Under the pieces are notes generated by a model. The model was not told the origin of the DNA. It ran no database searches and saw only the letters and a list, made by a program, of their open reading frames with translations. 37,581 nucleotides of DNA, from assembly GCF_008635795.1 (NCBI RefSeq), contig NZ_VWRQ01000036.1, positions 1 through 37,581 of the forward strand. The letters are read 5' to 3'. This stretch comes from Paenibacillus tepidiphilus. GTDB taxonomy: Bacteria; Bacillota; Bacilli; Paenibacillales; Paenibacillaceae. Position numbers and translations under genes: made by a program. Positions 1-10,516 of the stretch are shown here, one piece after another; positions within the stretch are counted from its first letter, which is position 1; each line of letters opens with the position of its first letter.

Positions 1-103
1 CTAAATGAAGGCAAACGGCTTGATACCGTTCATATAATCGTTTATTTTTGGTCTTTCTCATCGCTTCAATTAGAGATTCGATTTCTGATATTCGGGTTTT
101 CAT
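1..103 (-). CDS. IS630-like transposase, 5' end only (cut by window edge)
   Basis: The reverse strand opens with ATG at 103 behind a good ribosome site (AGAGGTGAGG) and stays open to the window edge for 34 codons. The peptide begins MKTRISEIESLIEAMRKTKN and continues with an LYERYQAVCLHL-like stretch. That resembles the N-terminus that precedes the helix-turn-helix of IS630-family transposases. The family call is from memory of this start pattern and only the first 34 residues are visible, so intactness cannot be judged. The outer inverted repeat should lie somewhere right of 110, but I could not define it. Confidence 0.55.
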   Translation of the reverse strand, partial: MKTRISEIESLIEAMRKTKNKRLYERYQAVCLHL

Positions 104-244
104 TGACCTCACCTCTTTTGGTTTCGGTCTGAATTATTTACCCAAATATTTCTTGTCTGATAATTTAATTCAACTTATATAGATGTTTTAATTCCGTAAA
201 AACGGCTAAATTAATGTGCCGAAATCCAACTATACAATTTGCAT

Positions 245-289
245 TAAAAAAACGGCAGCCGATGAACATGTTACATGCTCAGGCTGCCG
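245..289 (-). terminator. Rho-independent terminator
   Basis: An 8-bp stem, CGGCAGCC at 253-260 pairing with GGCTGCCG at 282-289, is flanked by an A-run at 246-252. This reads as a T-run after the hairpin on the minus strand. It lies just downstream of the small open frame at 311-454. Confidence 0.6.
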
Positions 290-310
290 CTGTATAAAAC
301 CAATTCGCGC

Positions 311-454
311 TTACAGCGCCTTCTCCCGGTCTTTGCCTTTATCGGATTCTCCGGCGTTGCGGTTCGCGGCCTCGCGGTCACTCCGCATCTCTTCTACCGT
401 TTTGACCTTCAGCCGTGCGGCGCCTTGATAGCTCGCATTGCAGCCAAGTGCATT
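311..454 (-). pseudogene. Short open frame or gene remnant without a start codon
   Basis: On the minus strand a frame runs from an in-frame TAA at 457-455 to a TAA at 313-311. It encodes a charged tail that includes ARLKVKTVEEMRSDREAA. The composition looks protein-like and a terminator follows directly at 245-289, which supports a former or real transcription unit. There is no ATG/GTG/TTG start except an internal ATG at 388, which would leave only about 25 codons. It may be the 3' remnant of a gene damaged by the neighbouring insertion element, or chance. I do not recognise the product. Confidence 0.25.
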
Positions 455-560
455 TTATTGCTTTGGGCAACTCTATCTTATACCGGTTAATATAATCTAT
501 CTATAGTAATCTTGTATAACCGATAGCACATAATTGCTCCACCCTCATCTTCACTCGCGC

Positions 561-597
561 AAAAAAGGACGGGGCTCCCTGTTGCGGACCCCGTCTT
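561..597 (-). terminator. Terminator of the sugar-transporter/two-component unit
   Basis: GACGGGG at 568-574 pairs with CCCCGTC at 589-595, with an inner TCC/GGA extension. An A-run at 561-566 supplies the T-run on the minus strand. It lies 24 bases beyond the stop codon of the response regulator. Confidence 0.75.
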
Positions 598-620
598 ACT
601 ATGTTCCTATCCCCGGCGCT

Positions 621-1421
621 TCACTCGCCGGGAGCCGTCTCCCCGCCGCAGTGCTTGTCGCGGTACTCCTTCGGCGTCATTCCCGTCTGCTTCTGGAATA
701 CCTTCGTGAAATAGCGCCGCTCCTGATAGCCGACGCCCGCGCTGATGGCCGTGATGCTCTTGCCGCTGCTGGATAGCAGGAACTTGGCTGCCTCAATCCG
801 CTGCTGGGTTACATACTCCACGAAGGTCATGGCGAAGCGGTTCTTGAACAGCAGGCAGAAATAGCTGCTGCTGATGCCGATTTGGCCCGCCACTTCTTCA
901 ATTCCAAGGTCATGACTTAACCGCTCGGAGATGTATTGTGCTGCCTGATTCATCAGCTGCTCCGGTGTCTTCTTCAGCGAATCCTCGGCGGGCGGCACCT
1001 CCTGGAACAGCGGGATGCTGTTATACAGCTTATCCTTGTACTGCTTGCTGCGGATGCGCGCCCCGATATCGCGGATCTTGTTTCCCAGCTCTTCATAATG
1101 AATCGGCTTGCAGATGTATTCCTTCACCCCGAGCGTGATCGCCTCGCGCGCGTAATCGAATTCCTGATACCCGCTCAGCAGCAGCACCTCGCTCTCGAGC
1201 CCCATTTCCCGTAGCTTGCCGATGAACGTCAGGCCGTCCATCACCGGCATGCGGATATCGCAGAGCACCAGGTCCGGCGCCTCTTCCTCCGCAAGCTTCA
1301 GCGCCTCCATGCCGCTGCGGGCCAGGCCGTATACTTCCATGCCCATGTCCCGCCAGGGAAGCACCTTATTCAGATTGTTCAGAATCGGTGCCTCATCGTC
1401 AACCAATAATACCTTTAGCAT
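621..1421 (-). CDS. YesN-type response regulator, AraC-family output
   Basis: This is a cytoplasmic DNA-binding response regulator, probably the partner of the kinase immediately upstream. The receiver domain spans about residues 1-120: acidic pocket D8-D9, phospho-acceptor D55 in LVLCDIRMP, and a conserved lysine in YICKPIHY. A C-terminal AraC-type double helix-turn-helix covers roughly 165-260, with the family-typical ending GVGYQERRYFTKVFQKQTGMTP split around its two helices. I chose the ATG at 1421 (MLKVLLVDD) behind a GGGGGAAG ribosome site; a longer in-frame extension to 1619 lies inside the kinase gene. It overlaps the kinase by 23 bases, implying translational coupling. At 266 residues it is shorter than many YesN proteins because the linker between domains is brief. 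Its likely target is the upstream transporter promoter (inference). Confidence 0.92.
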   Translation of the reverse strand: MLKVLLVDDEAPILNNLNKVLPWRDMGMEVYGLARSGMEALKLAEEEAPDLVLCDIRMPVMDGLTFIGKLREMGLESEVLLLSGYQEFDYAREAITLGVKEYICKPIHYEELGNKIRDIGARIRSKQYKDKLYNSIPLFQEVPPAEDSLKKTPEQLMNQAAQYISERLSHDLGIEEVAGQIGISSSYFCLLFKNRFAMTFVEYVTQQRIEAAKFLLSSSGKSITAISAGVGYQERRYFTKVFQKQTGMTPKEYRDKHCGGETAPGE

Positions 1422-3249
1422 GATGATCTTCCCCCTGCCCGTATTTAGGTATGACGCACTGAATGACCGTTCCCATACCGGGAGCGGAACAGATAAAGAT
1501 CCCATAGCGCTCGCCGTATTCGATGCGGATACGGTCGGCGACGCTGCGCAGTCCGAGTCCGCGCCGCTCCTGATGCAGCGGCTGCTGGCCGGCTTCCAGG
1601 GCAGGCTCCGCTGCTTCACCGGCCATGTACTGGAACATGGACAGCTGCGCCGGGTTCATGCCAAGGCCGTTGTCCTCCACGCGCAGCAGCAGATTGCCGC
1701 GCTCCTCCCATACGCTGACCTTGATCCGGCCGGTATAGTCAATGCCCTCGAAGCCGTGCTGGATACTGTTCTCCACCAGCGGCTGCAGCGTCAGCTTCAG
1801 CATCCCGCAGCCCAGCAGCTCCTCCGGTACCTCGATTTCATAGTCGAACACATCCTCGAAGCGAAACTTCTGAATATCCAGGTAGTTTCGAAGATGGGTG
1901 ATTTCTTCTTCCAGCGTAATCTCGTCGCGGTCCTGGATGCTAATACGCAGAATCCCGGCCAGCCGGTAGACCATTTCGCTGACCTTGCGGCCTTCGTTCT
2001 GAACCGCCAGCACATTAATCGACTCCAGCGTGTTGAACAGGAAGTGCGGCTTGATCTGCGCCTGCAGCACGCGCATTTCCGCCTGATTCTTGCGGCGCTG
2101 CTCCAGGTGAACACGGCTAAAGAGGCTATTGATTTTGTCCATCAGATCATTTACGCCCCGGGCCAGCATCGTCAGCTCATCGTTCCCCTTCTCTTCCACC
2201 CGTGAGGTGAGGTCGCCGTCCTCCACCCGCCGCATGAAGCGGACGATAACAGCAATGCTCCCGGCAATCCGGTTCATGAAGAACAGGTTAAAGATTACCG
2301 CCGCCAGCAGACACAAAAGAATGACAATGACGAACCAGCGGGCGAATACGGTGACCTCGCGGGACAGCGAATCCCAGGACGTGACGGAGACCAGACTCCA
2401 CGGATAATCCTTGAGATGGTAGACGGAGAGTATGCTCTTCTGTCCGTTGAACTGGGTTCTGTGGCTCTGAAAGCCTTCTCCAAAAGCAATATTCCTGGGT
2501 GTGAAATCATAGAAATTCTGTCCGTCCAGCTTCTGGTCAGGATCGAACAGAATCATACCGTTATCGTTGACCAGCATGAAGGAGACCTTCTGATCGCTGC
2601 CGCCGATCTTGAGATTGCGGAAGATGGATTCGAACTCCCAATTCTTCACCTGCACCACAAGAATCCCGATGTTCTGAAAATAACTCAGCTCTTTAATCAG
2701 CCGAATCTGCGTGAATACCGGCTCTGTGCCGGTCAGCTCGGGATACTCATGCGGGGCAACCCATCTCGGGACCCCGTTTAGCTCCATAACCTCCTGATAC
2801 AGCTCGCTGCTCTTGAAGGTGTTATACGGAAGCGGCCGAAAATCCTCTTTATTGAAAATCGAGACGATCTCCGAATTGCCTTTTCCGCCGAAATTATACA
2901 GAAAAGCATAGCTGATCGACGGATGGTTGTAGAGCAGGCTGCGGAAGTTGCGCTGGCTGTTGTTGAGACTGAGCTGTTCGGCATCGGTCAAATCCTGCTT
3001 GCTCGGGTCATCCGCGCTGAGCGCCATATGAAACACCGAGGTGGCTATACCGTTGTCGGTTACGTTGTCCATATCCTTGAAGACACCCGAGATGCTGTAG
3101 CTGATCGCTTTGAGAGAATACTCGGACTGCTGGCTGTATTTCTTTTCAATGGAATTATAAGTCACGAAGAACATAATCATGCCGAGAATAAACAAGGGGA
3201 TAATGATCAGGCCCAGAAAAGCCGTAAACAGTTTATAGCGCAGATTCAT
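1399..3249 (-). CDS. YesM-type sensor histidine kinase
   Basis: This is a membrane histidine kinase that probably senses an extracellular sugar, directly or through the neighbouring lipoprotein. The order is: transmembrane segment at about 7-29, a roughly 270-residue extracellular sensor region, a second membrane segment at about 303-325, HAMP at about 326-380, the phospho-acceptor H402 in QIKPHFLFNTLE, the N-box LVENSIQHG at 491-499, and glycine-rich ATP-lid motifs DNGLGM (526-531) and GLGLRSV. This arrangement is the His_kinase/HATPase_c type of LytS/YesM kinases. It follows the permease gene by 27 bases and its 3' end overlaps the regulator gene. At 616 residues it is full length for the family. 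Confidence 0.95.
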   Translation of the reverse strand: MNLRYKLFTAFLGLIIIPLFILGMIMFFVTYNSIEKKYSQQSEYSLKAISYSISGVFKDMDNVTDNGIATSVFHMALSADDPSKQDLTDAEQLSLNNSQRNFRSLLYNHPSISYAFLYNFGGKGNSEIVSIFNKEDFRPLPYNTFKSSELYQEVMELNGVPRWVAPHEYPELTGTEPVFTQIRLIKELSYFQNIGILVVQVKNWEFESIFRNLKIGGSDQKVSFMLVNDNGMILFDPDQKLDGQNFYDFTPRNIAFGEGFQSHRTQFNGQKSILSVYHLKDYPWSLVSVTSWDSLSREVTVFARWFVIVILLCLLAAVIFNLFFMNRIAGSIAVIVRFMRRVEDGDLTSRVEEKGNDELTMLARGVNDLMDKINSLFSRVHLEQRRKNQAEMRVLQAQIKPHFLFNTLESINVLAVQNEGRKVSEMVYRLAGILRISIQDRDEITLEEEITHLRNYLDIQKFRFEDVFDYEIEVPEELLGCGMLKLTLQPLVENSIQHGFEGIDYTGRIKVSVWEERGNLLLRVEDNGLGMNPAQLSMFQYMAGEAAEPALEAGQQPLHQERRGLGLRSVADRIRIEYGERYGIFICSAPGMGTVIQCVIPKYGQGEDHHAKGIIG

Positions 3250-3276
3250 CGGCCCATGCTCCTGACTGGACTTGGA

Positions 3277-4107
3277 TTATCCTTTTACGCTGCCCGCCGT
3301 GACGCCTTCAATAATCTTCTCCTGCAGAATGGCGTAAATCACCACGACCGGGAGTACACTGTAGACAATCCCTGCGGACATTTGTGCGTAGTTCATCTGA
3401 TATTGATCGCGGAATTGGACCATTCCCACCGGGAGCGTACGCAGTTCGTCATCCTTCAGAAAATAATTGGCCAGCAGGAATTCATTCCAATTTCCCAGGA
3501 AATTCACTATGAATACCGTGACCATGGCGGGAACCGTCAGAGGTACAATAATCTTAGCAAAGATACCCGGGGCCTTCAAGCCGTCCATGACGGCCGCCTC
3601 CTCAATTTCCGAGGGCAGTGAGCGCATGAATGCCGCCAGAATAATGGCCGTAAATGGGATTGCATTGGCAATGTAAGGAATGATCAAGGCCAGATGCGTA
3701 TCAAGGATATGCAGCTTGCTTACAATGATGTAAATCGGCAGCATCAGCGCATTATTCGGGATAAGCATGCCAAGCAACATGAGCGAGAACAGGATGGTAT
3801 TCCATTTGCCGTGCCGCATCCGTGTAACCGCGAAGGCGAACATCGAAGCAATCAGGATCGACACTACGGAAGCAAGAATGGAAATATATAAGCTGTTGAA
3901 AAAGTATGTGCTAATCTTCGCATTGACCCATGCTTCCACATAGTTATTCCAGACCAGCTCCTGCGGGATGCCGAACGGATTCAGCGCGATCGAGTTGTTA
4001 TCCTTCTTCACCGAGGAGAACAGCACGAACAGGAACGGAAAGAGAATGACGCACAAATAACCCAGCAGGACGACATGGGGCAGACCTTTCTTCACGGTCC
4101 GTATCAT
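3277..4107 (-). CDS. Carbohydrate ABC transporter permease, MalG/LacG type
   Basis: This is one of two membrane-spanning subunits of a sugar importer. The 276 residues contain about six hydrophobic segments and the cytoplasmic EAA loop, seen here as EEAAVMDGLKAPGIFAKI, which docks the ATPase. The start ATG overlaps the stop of the upstream permease (TAATG), so the two are translationally coupled. The shortened N-terminus and the final GSVKG end are typical of MalG-like subunits. The substrate cannot be read from the sequence. No ATPase gene is present nearby; such systems commonly share an MsmX-type ATPase encoded elsewhere (established for the family, inferred here). Confidence 0.95.
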   Translation of the reverse strand: MIRTVKKGLPHVVLLGYLCVILFPFLFVLFSSVKKDNNSIALNPFGIPQELVWNNYVEAWVNAKISTYFFNSLYISILASVVSILIASMFAFAVTRMRHGKWNTILFSLMLLGMLIPNNALMLPIYIIVSKLHILDTHLALIIPYIANAIPFTAIILAAFMRSLPSEIEEAAVMDGLKAPGIFAKIIVPLTVPAMVTVFIVNFLGNWNEFLLANYFLKDDELRTLPVGMVQFRDQYQMNYAQMSAGIVYSVLPVVVIYAILQEKIIEGVTAGSVKG

Positions 4108-4991
4108 TAGTACTCAATCCTTTCGCTCCGCCGGGCAAACAGCAGTTGATACAGGACGGTAACCACCAGCGTGAATACAAAGATCAGAACCGCAATGGTA
4201 TTGCCGTATCCATATTTAAAGTTGGTAATCGCATATTTGATCATATAGGTCGCCATGACTTCGGTGGAGCCTGCCGGTCCGCCCTTGGTCATGACAATGA
4301 CGATGTCAGCCGCCTTCATCGCCCCGGCGATGGACAGCATAATCACGACGGAGATAATCGGTACAATGAGCGGCAGGGTAATGCGCGTGGCCCGCTGGAA
4401 GCCGGTGGCGCCGTCGATGGCTGCGGCCTCCTCCAGTTCGCTTGGTATCGCCAGGATAGCCGCCAGCACCATTACAATGTAGAAGCCGGTCCACTGCCAG
4501 GCATTCGTGATCAGGATGGACAGCATCGCGAACCGTTCATCGGACAGCCAGTATACCGGCTCAATGCCGAATAGACCGAGTATGTTATTGAAGAGCCCGA
4601 TATTCGGCTCATAAATGAAGCCCCACAGAATACCGATAACGGCTGTGGACATAATGGATGGCATAAATACCGCCGTCTTGTACAGTCCTTTCAGCTTCTT
4701 AACATTGGCAATCAGCAAGGAGAAGAACACAATCAGCGGGACCTGGATAAAGATAGAGAACAAAATAAACCAGCCGTTGTTCTTCACCGATACCCAGAAA
4801 CGTTCATCACCCAGCGCTTTGGTATAATTATCGAAGCCGGTATACTTCACCGTCTCGGATACGCCGTTCCAACTGGTTAAGCTGTAGTACAATGAACTGA
4901 ATATCGGATAGATGAAGAACATCAGGAACAATACAAGTGCCGGAATGACAAACAGGATAAAGACTAGGGGATTTCTGAGTGCTTTATTCAT
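4107..4991 (-). CDS. Carbohydrate ABC transporter permease, MalF/LacF/UgpA type
   Basis: This is the first of the two permease subunits, 294 residues with six predicted membrane segments. The EAA loop reads EEAAAIDGATGFQRATRITL and contains the conserved G that contacts the ATPase. It lies 165 bases downstream of the binding-protein gene, with an intra-operon stem-loop between them, and overlaps the following permease by one base. The gene order binding protein, MalF-like, MalG-like, then kinase and regulator is common for Paenibacillus oligosaccharide importers. Confidence 0.95.
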   Translation of the reverse strand: MNKALRNPLVFILFVIPALVLFLMFFIYPIFSSLYYSLTSWNGVSETVKYTGFDNYTKALGDERFWVSVKNNGWFILFSIFIQVPLIVFFSLLIANVKKLKGLYKTAVFMPSIMSTAVIGILWGFIYEPNIGLFNNILGLFGIEPVYWLSDERFAMLSILITNAWQWTGFYIVMVLAAILAIPSELEEAAAIDGATGFQRATRITLPLIVPIISVVIMLSIAGAMKAADIVIVMTKGGPAGSTEVMATYMIKYAITNFKYGYGNTIAVLIFVFTLVVTVLYQLLFARRSERIEY

Positions 4992-5110
4992 CGCTTACCT
5001 CCGATGGCTAGACATCTGCCTGCAGTAATATGACTCCTCAAAGTGAAGCCTTGTATTAGAGCCGATTCAGGTACTTTGCGGTGATCCCGAAAATCTGTAC
5101 ATAGATGGAA

Positions 5111-5139
5111 GTACCCTGGAGCCAAGGGCACCAGGGTAC
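5111..5139 (-). other. Intra-operon stem-loop after the binding-protein gene
   Basis: GTACCCTGG at 5111-5119 and CCAGGGTAC at 5131-5139 form a perfect 9-bp stem with an extra GCC/GGC pairing inside the loop. No T-run follows on the minus strand, so it is not a classic terminator. It sits where malE-like messages often carry a stabilising or partially attenuating hairpin that keeps binding protein in excess over permeases. Confidence 0.6.
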
Positions 5140-5156
5140 ATTCGGATCAGCGCCGT

Positions 5157-6566
5157 TTATTCTACCGCTGCATTGGCTTCCTCTTGAATTTTCTGCAGTG
5201 CCTCGCCCATCTTCTCCGGTGTGGTCTGACCGCCGATCAGCTTCTGAATCTGGATATTACTGATCTCGGTGGTCACATCGGCCTGAACCAGCGAGTCAAA
5301 CGCCGGGAACGAAGAAGCGGAGTTGTTCAGCACAGCGACAATTTCCTTCATCAGATCATCCGTGATATTCGCATCCAGTACCGACTGGTCCAGCTTCATC
5401 GCCGGAAGCACCCCGTCCTCAACCAGTCCGCGCAATTGCATTTCCTCATTGTACATATTCTTAATGAACGATTTGACCGCTGCCAGCTGGCGCTCGTCTT
5501 CCCCAGCCGTGGCCGAGAAGCCGTAACCGTTGTTCACATCGCGCATGAGCGCCGTCTGATCGCCTACGCCGCCGTCCACCGGCGGAATGTTGAAGAAGCC
5601 CACCTTGCCGATCAGCCCTTCTCCGGATTGCCCTTCCTTGAAGACGGATGATTTCCAGGTGCCGTCATACATCAGAATAGCTTCGCCGCTCGTAAACTGG
5701 GTCGTATACTCGGCATACTCAAAGCCCAGTTCGCCTTTCTTGAAGTAACCGTTGTCGACCCATTCCTTGTATTTCGCGAAGCCCTTGACCACATTCGGAT
5801 CGCTCCACTTGGCTTCGCCTGTAGCGAACTTTGCAGTAACGTCCGGTCCGGCATATCGCGACCACAGATGGTTCGCCAGCATCAGCGGTACCCAGCCTGC
5901 CTTGGAGGCACCGGCCAGCGGCACCTTGCCGTCGGCCTTGATATCAGCCAGTTGCTTCTCAAGATCGGCAAATGTTGCAGGTGCACTCCAGCCCTTGCTT
6001 GCATAGTATTCTTTATTATAGAAGAAGCCTTCTCCGGAACCGCCGATTGGCAGTCCGTAGATTTTGCCTTCATAAGTGAACGGATCGAGGTTCGAGAACT
6101 TATCCTTGATACCCAATTCTTCAAGAATCGGAGTCAGATCGAGCAATTTGCCCTCTTTGGCATAAATTTTGGAGTCCGGACTGCCGAACAGGTCGAAGAC
6201 TTCCGGCGGATTGCCGGCCGCCATCTCACCCCGCAGCTTCTCTTTACGGTTCACATCGGAGTCGACCCCGTCCAGCTTGAAGGTCAAGCCCGGCACTTCC
6301 TCCTGCACCTTATTGACCACATCCTGCAGAATAGCCAGACGCTTCTGTTTATCAGCGCCCACCTGCGTATGCCGGATCGTCATTTCGAACGGCTCGGCGC
6401 TGGCCGGCTCTTCTGTTGCCGGAGCATTTGTTTCATTTGTGTTGTTAGGCGCATTCGTTGCTGCAGTAGCATTGTTCCCTTCGTTATTGTTGTTGTCTCC
6501 GCATCCGGCCAATAGGCCCGAGGTAACAGCGATGAGTGACACGAACAAGACCAAGCTCTTTTTCAT
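5157..6566 (-). CDS. Extracellular sugar-binding lipoprotein (ABC transporter)
   Basis: This is the solute-binding component of the importer, anchored outside the membrane. It starts with a lipoprotein signal peptide and lipobox LLAGC, with C22 as the lipidated cysteine. An Asn/Thr/Pro-rich tether of about 35 residues follows, then a family-1 (MalE/UgpB-like) binding fold. The visible DGTWKSSVF-like and GYGFSA segments fit that fold. It is 469 residues, full length for the family. The ribosome site is GGGAGGG, 9 bases before the ATG. It is the promoter-proximal gene of the unit. The ligand is unknown; the kinase-regulator pair downstream suggests induction by an oligosaccharide. Confidence 0.93.
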   Translation of the reverse strand: MKKSLVLFVSLIAVTSGLLAGCGDNNNNEGNNATAATNAPNNTNETNAPATEEPASAEPFEMTIRHTQVGADKQKRLAILQDVVNKVQEEVPGLTFKLDGVDSDVNRKEKLRGEMAAGNPPEVFDLFGSPDSKIYAKEGKLLDLTPILEELGIKDKFSNLDPFTYEGKIYGLPIGGSGEGFFYNKEYYASKGWSAPATFADLEKQLADIKADGKVPLAGASKAGWVPLMLANHLWSRYAGPDVTAKFATGEAKWSDPNVVKGFAKYKEWVDNGYFKKGELGFEYAEYTTQFTSGEAILMYDGTWKSSVFKEGQSGEGLIGKVGFFNIPPVDGGVGDQTALMRDVNNGYGFSATAGEDERQLAAVKSFIKNMYNEEMQLRGLVEDGVLPAMKLDQSVLDANITDDLMKEIVAVLNNSASSFPAFDSLVQADVTTEISNIQIQKLIGGQTTPEKMGEALQKIQEEANAAVE

Positions 6567-6608
6567 AACGGATGACCCTCCCTATTTAAGTTTTCCTTTA
6601 CATGTTTA

Positions 6609-6637
6609 ATTATAGAAAAGGGCCCTGCTTCCCGTAA
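6609..6637 (-). promoter_or_regulatory. Predicted sigma-A promoter of the importer unit
   Basis: On the minus strand a perfect TATAAT occupies 6614-6609 and a weak TTACGG lies 17 bases upstream (6637-6632). The expected start is near 6602, about 35 bases before the binding-protein start codon. The poor -35 fits a promoter that needs activation, for example by the YesN-type regulator. Confidence 0.5.
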
Positions 6638-6675
6638 GGTTCATATTTATCTACAGGAGGGATAAAAACCTCTAA

Positions 6676-6689
6676 TGAAAGCGAATTCA
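6676..6689. promoter_or_regulatory. cre-like CcpA site
   Basis: TGAAAGCGAATTCA matches the CcpA consensus TGWAANCGNTNWCA at all but one defined position, and so does its reverse complement. It lies about 80 bases upstream of the predicted transcription start of the sugar importer. Catabolite control of such an importer is expected, but this position would fit activation or weak repression better than roadblock. Confidence 0.45.
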
Positions 6690-6765
6690 ATGTATATTTA
6701 ATAACGCATAAAGTTATATTTTCTTACACATAATAATTTTCAGTGCCTGAAATCTATAGGCTGTG

Positions 6766-7029
6766 TCAGAAAACTGATACATTAATACTCGAATACTCGT
6801 CAAAGTTAAAATAGGTTCGCAGTTTATCCGCATATACCTTGCGCTCGTCAGCTGTAGTCTTACGGTGTTCAGAGGTATACAATTCATCCTTCCTTCCGGC
6901 GACTTCAATTTCGAACCGGTGAATGGCATCGGAAATTTCGCCCGGCAGGGAATAAATATTCTCAATGTGTTCGTTGGGCCTTGAGTCATTATAGCATTTC
7001 ATCCCTGTACTGAAAGTAAGATAAGCCAC
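6766..7029 (-). CDS. Hypothetical protein, 87 residues, possibly a remnant
   Basis: A frame beginning with GTG at 7029 gives an 87-residue product ending YSSINVSVF. The frame stays open a further 21 bases upstream of that GTG, giving a coherent hydrophobic-aromatic run (YYPAAVAYLTFSTG), but there is no clear ribosome site. It lies between the pflA terminator and the sugar-importer promoter region. I do not recognise any domain. The charged mid-section looks protein-like, so it could be a real small gene or the 3' part of a decayed one. An overlapping frame at 6714-6989 is probably a shadow. Confidence 0.35.
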   Translation of the reverse strand: MAYLTFSTGMKCYNDSRPNEHIENIYSLPGEISDAIHRFEIEVAGRKDELYTSEHRKTTADERKVYADKLRTYFNFDEYSSINVSVF

Positions 7030-7060
7030 TGCTGCAGGGTAATACGGTATTCAAAACAAA

Positions 7061-7096
7061 AAGCCGCTCCCGAGTAACGATACCCGGAAACGGCTT
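7061..7096 (-). terminator. Terminator of pflB-pflA
   Basis: AAGCCG at 7061-7066 pairs with CGGCTT at 7091-7096 with additional inner pairing, and the A-rich stretch left of 7061 gives a T-rich tail on the minus strand. It lies 24 bases beyond the pflA stop codon. Confidence 0.65.
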
Positions 7097-7119
7097 ATCC
7101 ACTGCTGCATTGCATGCTA

Positions 7120-7857
7120 TTATACCAAAGCGGTCTGCTTGCGGCCCTCTTCGATCAGCCGGTAAGCGCGCTGCACTTCTTCGTCATCGGGAGAAGGCAC
7201 GCCTTCCAGCTCATAGGGACGGCCAAGCATTTCCCACTTATAAATGCCCATCTGATGGTACGGAAGGATTTCGAATTTCTCCACGCCGTTCAAGGTACCA
7301 ATGAACCGGCCCAGATTAAGCAGATCCTCTTCCTTGTTATGAATACCCGGAACATAGACGTGACGGATCCACATTTTACGGTTATTGTCGGACAGCCAGC
7401 GGGCCAGCTTCAAGGTGCGATCATTGGATTTGCCGGTCAGCTTGATATGCGCTTCATCGTCGATATGTTTCAGATCCAGGAGTACCAAATCGGTAACATC
7501 AAGCAGATCACTGATCTTCGAGCCGTCGTTATAGCCGTTCGTATCCAGTGTCGTATGCAGGTTCCAGCGTTTCTTCACTTCCGTAAACAGCTGTTTGACA
7601 AAATGCGCCTGCAGCGTAGGTTCGCCGCCGGATACCGTCAACCCGCCACCGGAGGTGCGGTAGTAATTGATATAAGGCTCAATTTCAGCCAGTACCTGTT
7701 CAAGACTCATTTCCTTGCCTTCGTTAAGCCCCCAGGTATCCGGGTTATGGCAATACTGGCATTTCAGCAGGCAGCCTTGCATAAAGAGCACGAAGCGGAT
7801 ACCGGGACCGTCGACGGTACCGAAGGTTTCTAAGGAATGTATATGTCCATTAGCCAT
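7120..7857 (-). CDS. pflA: Pyruvate formate-lyase activating enzyme
   Basis: This is a radical-SAM enzyme that installs the glycyl radical on PflB under anaerobic conditions. The signature CX3CX2C is visible as C29, C33 and C36 in GCLLKCQYCHNPDTWG and binds the [4Fe-4S] cluster. It is followed by the SGGEP glycine-rich SAM motif. It has 245 residues, matching the usual length of about 245. It lies 141 bases downstream of pflB in the same direction with no strong terminator between, so co-transcription with pflB is likely. Expression is predicted to follow the Fnr-type promoter upstream of pflB. Confidence 0.97.
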   Translation of the reverse strand: MANGHIHSLETFGTVDGPGIRFVLFMQGCLLKCQYCHNPDTWGLNEGKEMSLEQVLAEIEPYINYYRTSGGGLTVSGGEPTLQAHFVKQLFTEVKKRWNLHTTLDTNGYNDGSKISDLLDVTDLVLLDLKHIDDEAHIKLTGKSNDRTLKLARWLSDNNRKMWIRHVYVPGIHNKEEDLLNLGRFIGTLNGVEKFEILPYHQMGIYKWEMLGRPYELEGVPSPDDEEVQRAYRLIEEGRKQTALV

Positions 7858-7917
7858 ATGATGACATCCTTTCGAAGGAAGTGCTTAAAATTTTAATGAA
7901 TTTCGAGCAAGATTTTA

Positions 7918-7939
7918 CCGCCCCTGATAACAAGGGCGG
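7918..7939 (-). other. Hairpin between pflB and pflA
   Basis: CCGCCCCTG at 7918-7926 can pair with CAAGGGCGG at 7931-7939 around a four-base loop, with one wobble. Only a weak TAAAATCTT tail follows on the minus strand. It may lower readthrough into pflA or protect the abundant pflB message. Confidence 0.4.
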
Positions 7940-7998
7940 CAACCTCTCACAGCTATTGCACTGTATACCAAGACCCAAGCTTATAGCTTAAGTGTATA

Positions 7999-10260
<2,262 letters not shown>

Positions 10261-10398
10261 GCTTAATCCCTCCATCTATTTTTGTGGAGATCGCGGGTTT
10301 GAAGGTTATCCCGTGTCTCTTGATCCCATGAGAGATGAAGTTGTTCTAAATTTCACAATCACTTCTGTATCCCAGGAATCAATGTTGTTTATACAAAC

Positions 10399-10462
10399 AT
10401 TTTAGTTTATTTTCTGAAAATGGACTGTGACAAATATCACTTTTCCGGTGATATTTGTCACT
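10399..10462 (-). promoter_or_regulatory. pflB promoter with two Fnr-type sites 21 bp apart
   Basis: Two sites of the TGTGA-N6-TCACA type lie at 10426-10441 (TGTGACAAATATCACT) and 10447-10462 (GGTGATATTTGTCACT), centres 21 bp apart. Their cores, 10427-10440 and 10448-10461, are also exact reverse complements of each other, giving a perfect 14-bp inverted repeat with a 7-base spacer. A TAAAAT -10 element at 10404-10399 puts the proximal site at -41.5, the classical class II activator position. The hairpin has no T-run, so termination of adhE is a less likely role. Confidence 0.65.
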
Positions 10463-10516
10463 TCCATCCACTTCCATATTAACCTTTTAACCAATCCTCA
10501 GGCAAATAACCGTTTA

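Noticed and set aside
534..776. Plus-strand 80-codon frame near the left end
   Set aside because: It crosses the terminator and runs antisense through the response regulator; no ribosome site.
10427..10461. The 14-bp inverted repeat as a terminator of adhE
   Set aside because: There is no T-run on the minus strand, and each arm is by itself an Fnr-type site at the right distance from a -10.
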